NCBI GenBank assembly: GCA_963978905.1
Contig: OZ022257.1
Span: 13,042,509 to 13,106,508 of the forward strand
DNA from: Trichostrongylus colubriformis
Lineage: Eukaryota; Nematoda; Chromadorea; Rhabditida; Trichostrongylidae
Direction of reading: 5' to 3'
Length of the DNA: 64,000 nt
In this document: in pieces, positions 62,862 through 64,000 of the stretch
How the letters are laid out: each line of letters starts with the position of its first letter
How positions within the stretch are numbered: the first letter of the stretch is position 1
Position numbers and translations under genes: made by a program
Notes under the pieces: generated by a model
Database searches by the model: none
The model's input: only the letters and a program-made list of their open reading frames with translations
What the model was told of the DNA's origin: nothing

Positions 62862-62937
62862 CAAGATATATGCTCTAAAAGGCAAGCTGACCAATCTGTT
62901 TGTTGCAGCCCGTGCCTGCCTTTACATGGTTCAGTTT

Positions 62938-63264
62938 AGGCTGCGTTCATACCAAATTGAGAAGGATTTCTGGCCGCTCGACGTGAAATAAAAGATGCTT
63001 TTTTAAAAAATGAGCGCATCGGCGCATCCGCGATTTGAGGGACCTGGCGCATGCGTCAAGCATAAGGTACGTATCGATCGAGAAAATGAGGGCACTGGCG
63101 CATCCGCGATTTGAGAGACTTGGCGGATCGGCGCATCCGCGATTATGGCTGTTTGCCACAGCGGAAATAAACTGACGTGCTGGTACGTGGTATCGCCGAG
63201 AATCCCAAATCGCGGATGCGCTGATGCGCCTCAAATTCTATTCATCTGGGGGTGAACGGAGCCT
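62938..63264. mobile_element. PIF/Harbinger-like MITE with internal repeats
   Basis: Ends AGGCTGCGTTCATACC and GGGTGAACGGAGCCT. GCGCATCCGCGATT occurs three times in direct orientation (near 63022, 63101 and 63132), with an inverse AATCGCGGATGCGC near 63210. Confidence 0.5.
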
Positions 63265-63451
63265 AAATGAAATTACTGAGGTTCGATCTTAAGACCATTA
63301 CGAATTTGGCCGTCCTCCACATAAAAAGTAATATCAGTATCTTGGTTGATCATTGTAGCTGTGTAGCTAAACCGTTCGAAATTTTTCTGAAGCATTACTT
63401 TCTATCGCTTGTGTTTGCCGGGTGGTCTACTATTTGAAGCCAATTCATTGC

Positions 63452-63705
63452 ATGGTGACAAACTCTTCAGATGATAATATTTCAACATCTTTTGCATCAG
63501 GTGATGATCCAGGTAATTACTGAGTTCCTTCCTGAAGTGAAGTGTATCATAGTTCAGTAACATCTTCAAGTTTGACAAGGAATGCTGACGTTACTCTGAA
63601 AATGACCAGGTACCTGCCTTTCAGTTACCTTCTTTCAGAACTATTATACCTTTTGGTTCCATTTTCAGTGCACCTACCACCTTGCCGAATAAAACGGAGC
63701 CTTTG
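63452..63705 (+). CDS. Possible small or partial gene, three exons
   Basis: Exons 63452-63512, 63558-63609 and from 63669 join in phase across introns of 45 and 59 nt, the usual nematode size. The product starts MVTNSSDDNISTSFASGDDP, continues VTSSSLTRNADVTLKMTS, then APTTLPNKTEPL. The third exon either stops at 63714 or uses a GTATGC donor after 63705 and continues out of the window. It is Ser/Thr-rich with no recognised domain. Short exons make chance plausible. Confidence 0.35.
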
Positions 63706-64000
63706 GTATGCTGAGGAGGATTGGCCGCATTTATAGCTGTGGAATTAGCAGAATTGTGGAAGTGGGGGAAAGATTTGATACGTATCGATCGGAAGAAATA
63801 GGGAAATGATGAAATTTCTCGTACGTGCTTTCACACTTTGCGACGCCCCCTTCGACAGACTCGGGGACAGCTACTGCATGCGCTCTATTCAATACGTGTG
63901 ACCTGGTTCAGTTTTCTTTCAATGCATCAGTCATTTCAAACCGCGGATGAATACAACATACATGTGATTGCCAAAAACCTGGTAGATTCATAAATACTAT

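Noticed and set aside
62938..63264. CRISPR-like direct repeats (GCGCATCCGCGATT)
   Set aside because: Only three copies, irregular spacing, inside a MITE in an animal genome.

Overview
The window is animal nuclear DNA and almost certainly nematode, most likely a strongylid or hookworm-like clade V worm. The genes are split into many short exons with TTTCAG- or TTTTAG-type acceptors. Several start codons sit 9-19 bases after an acceptor with no obvious upstream exon, as expected for spliced-leader trans-splicing. The kinase belongs to the tau-tubulin-kinase-like group that nematodes have expanded. No bacterial, viral, rRNA or CRISPR features were seen.

Five host genes could be reconstructed exon by exon, with reading phase checked across the junctions. 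(1) A TTBK-like/CK1-group kinase, + strand, 20123-30418, 9 exons, 309 aa. (2) An AlkB homologue 7 dioxygenase, - strand, 30950-34494, 5 exons, 230 aa. (3) A carnitine O-palmitoyltransferase 1, - strand, 35362-43612, 20 exons, 774 aa. (4) An R3HDM4-like protein, - strand, 49182-53890, with one internal stretch unresolved. (5) Spermidine synthase, + strand, 57129-60916, with two alternative copies of exon 7. From memory, the C. elegans orthologues of genes 2, 3 and 5 (alkb-7, cpt-1, spds-1) all map to the Y46G5A clone region of chromosome II, so this may be an ancient neighbourhood. A small possible gene starts at 63452.

The remaining DNA is largely repeats, many inserted in the introns of these genes. 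They include a Penelope-like retroelement with an inverted partial second copy and a 12-bp target duplication (13472-16206), a frame-broken piggyBac in the last large intron of the kinase (26739-29113), TTAA-flanked MITEs, PIF/Harbinger-like hairpins with TTA/TAA duplications, a GC-rich palindromic family, a Tc1/mariner-like MITE, and large foldbacks at 17018-18330 and 31890-33277.

Layout: 1-20.1 kb is gene-poor and repeat-rich, with a few orphan exon-like pieces. 20.1-30.4 kb is the kinase. 30.9-43.6 kb holds alkb-7 and cpt-1 in tandem on the - strand. 43.6-49.2 kb is repeats. 49.2-53.9 kb is the R3HDM4-like gene. 57.1-60.9 kb is spds-1. 61-64 kb is repeats and a possible small gene. The most interesting observation is the pair of obligatorily mutually exclusive exons in spermidine synthase. 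The next is the hairpin-element families whose arms match perfectly within a copy but differ between copies.
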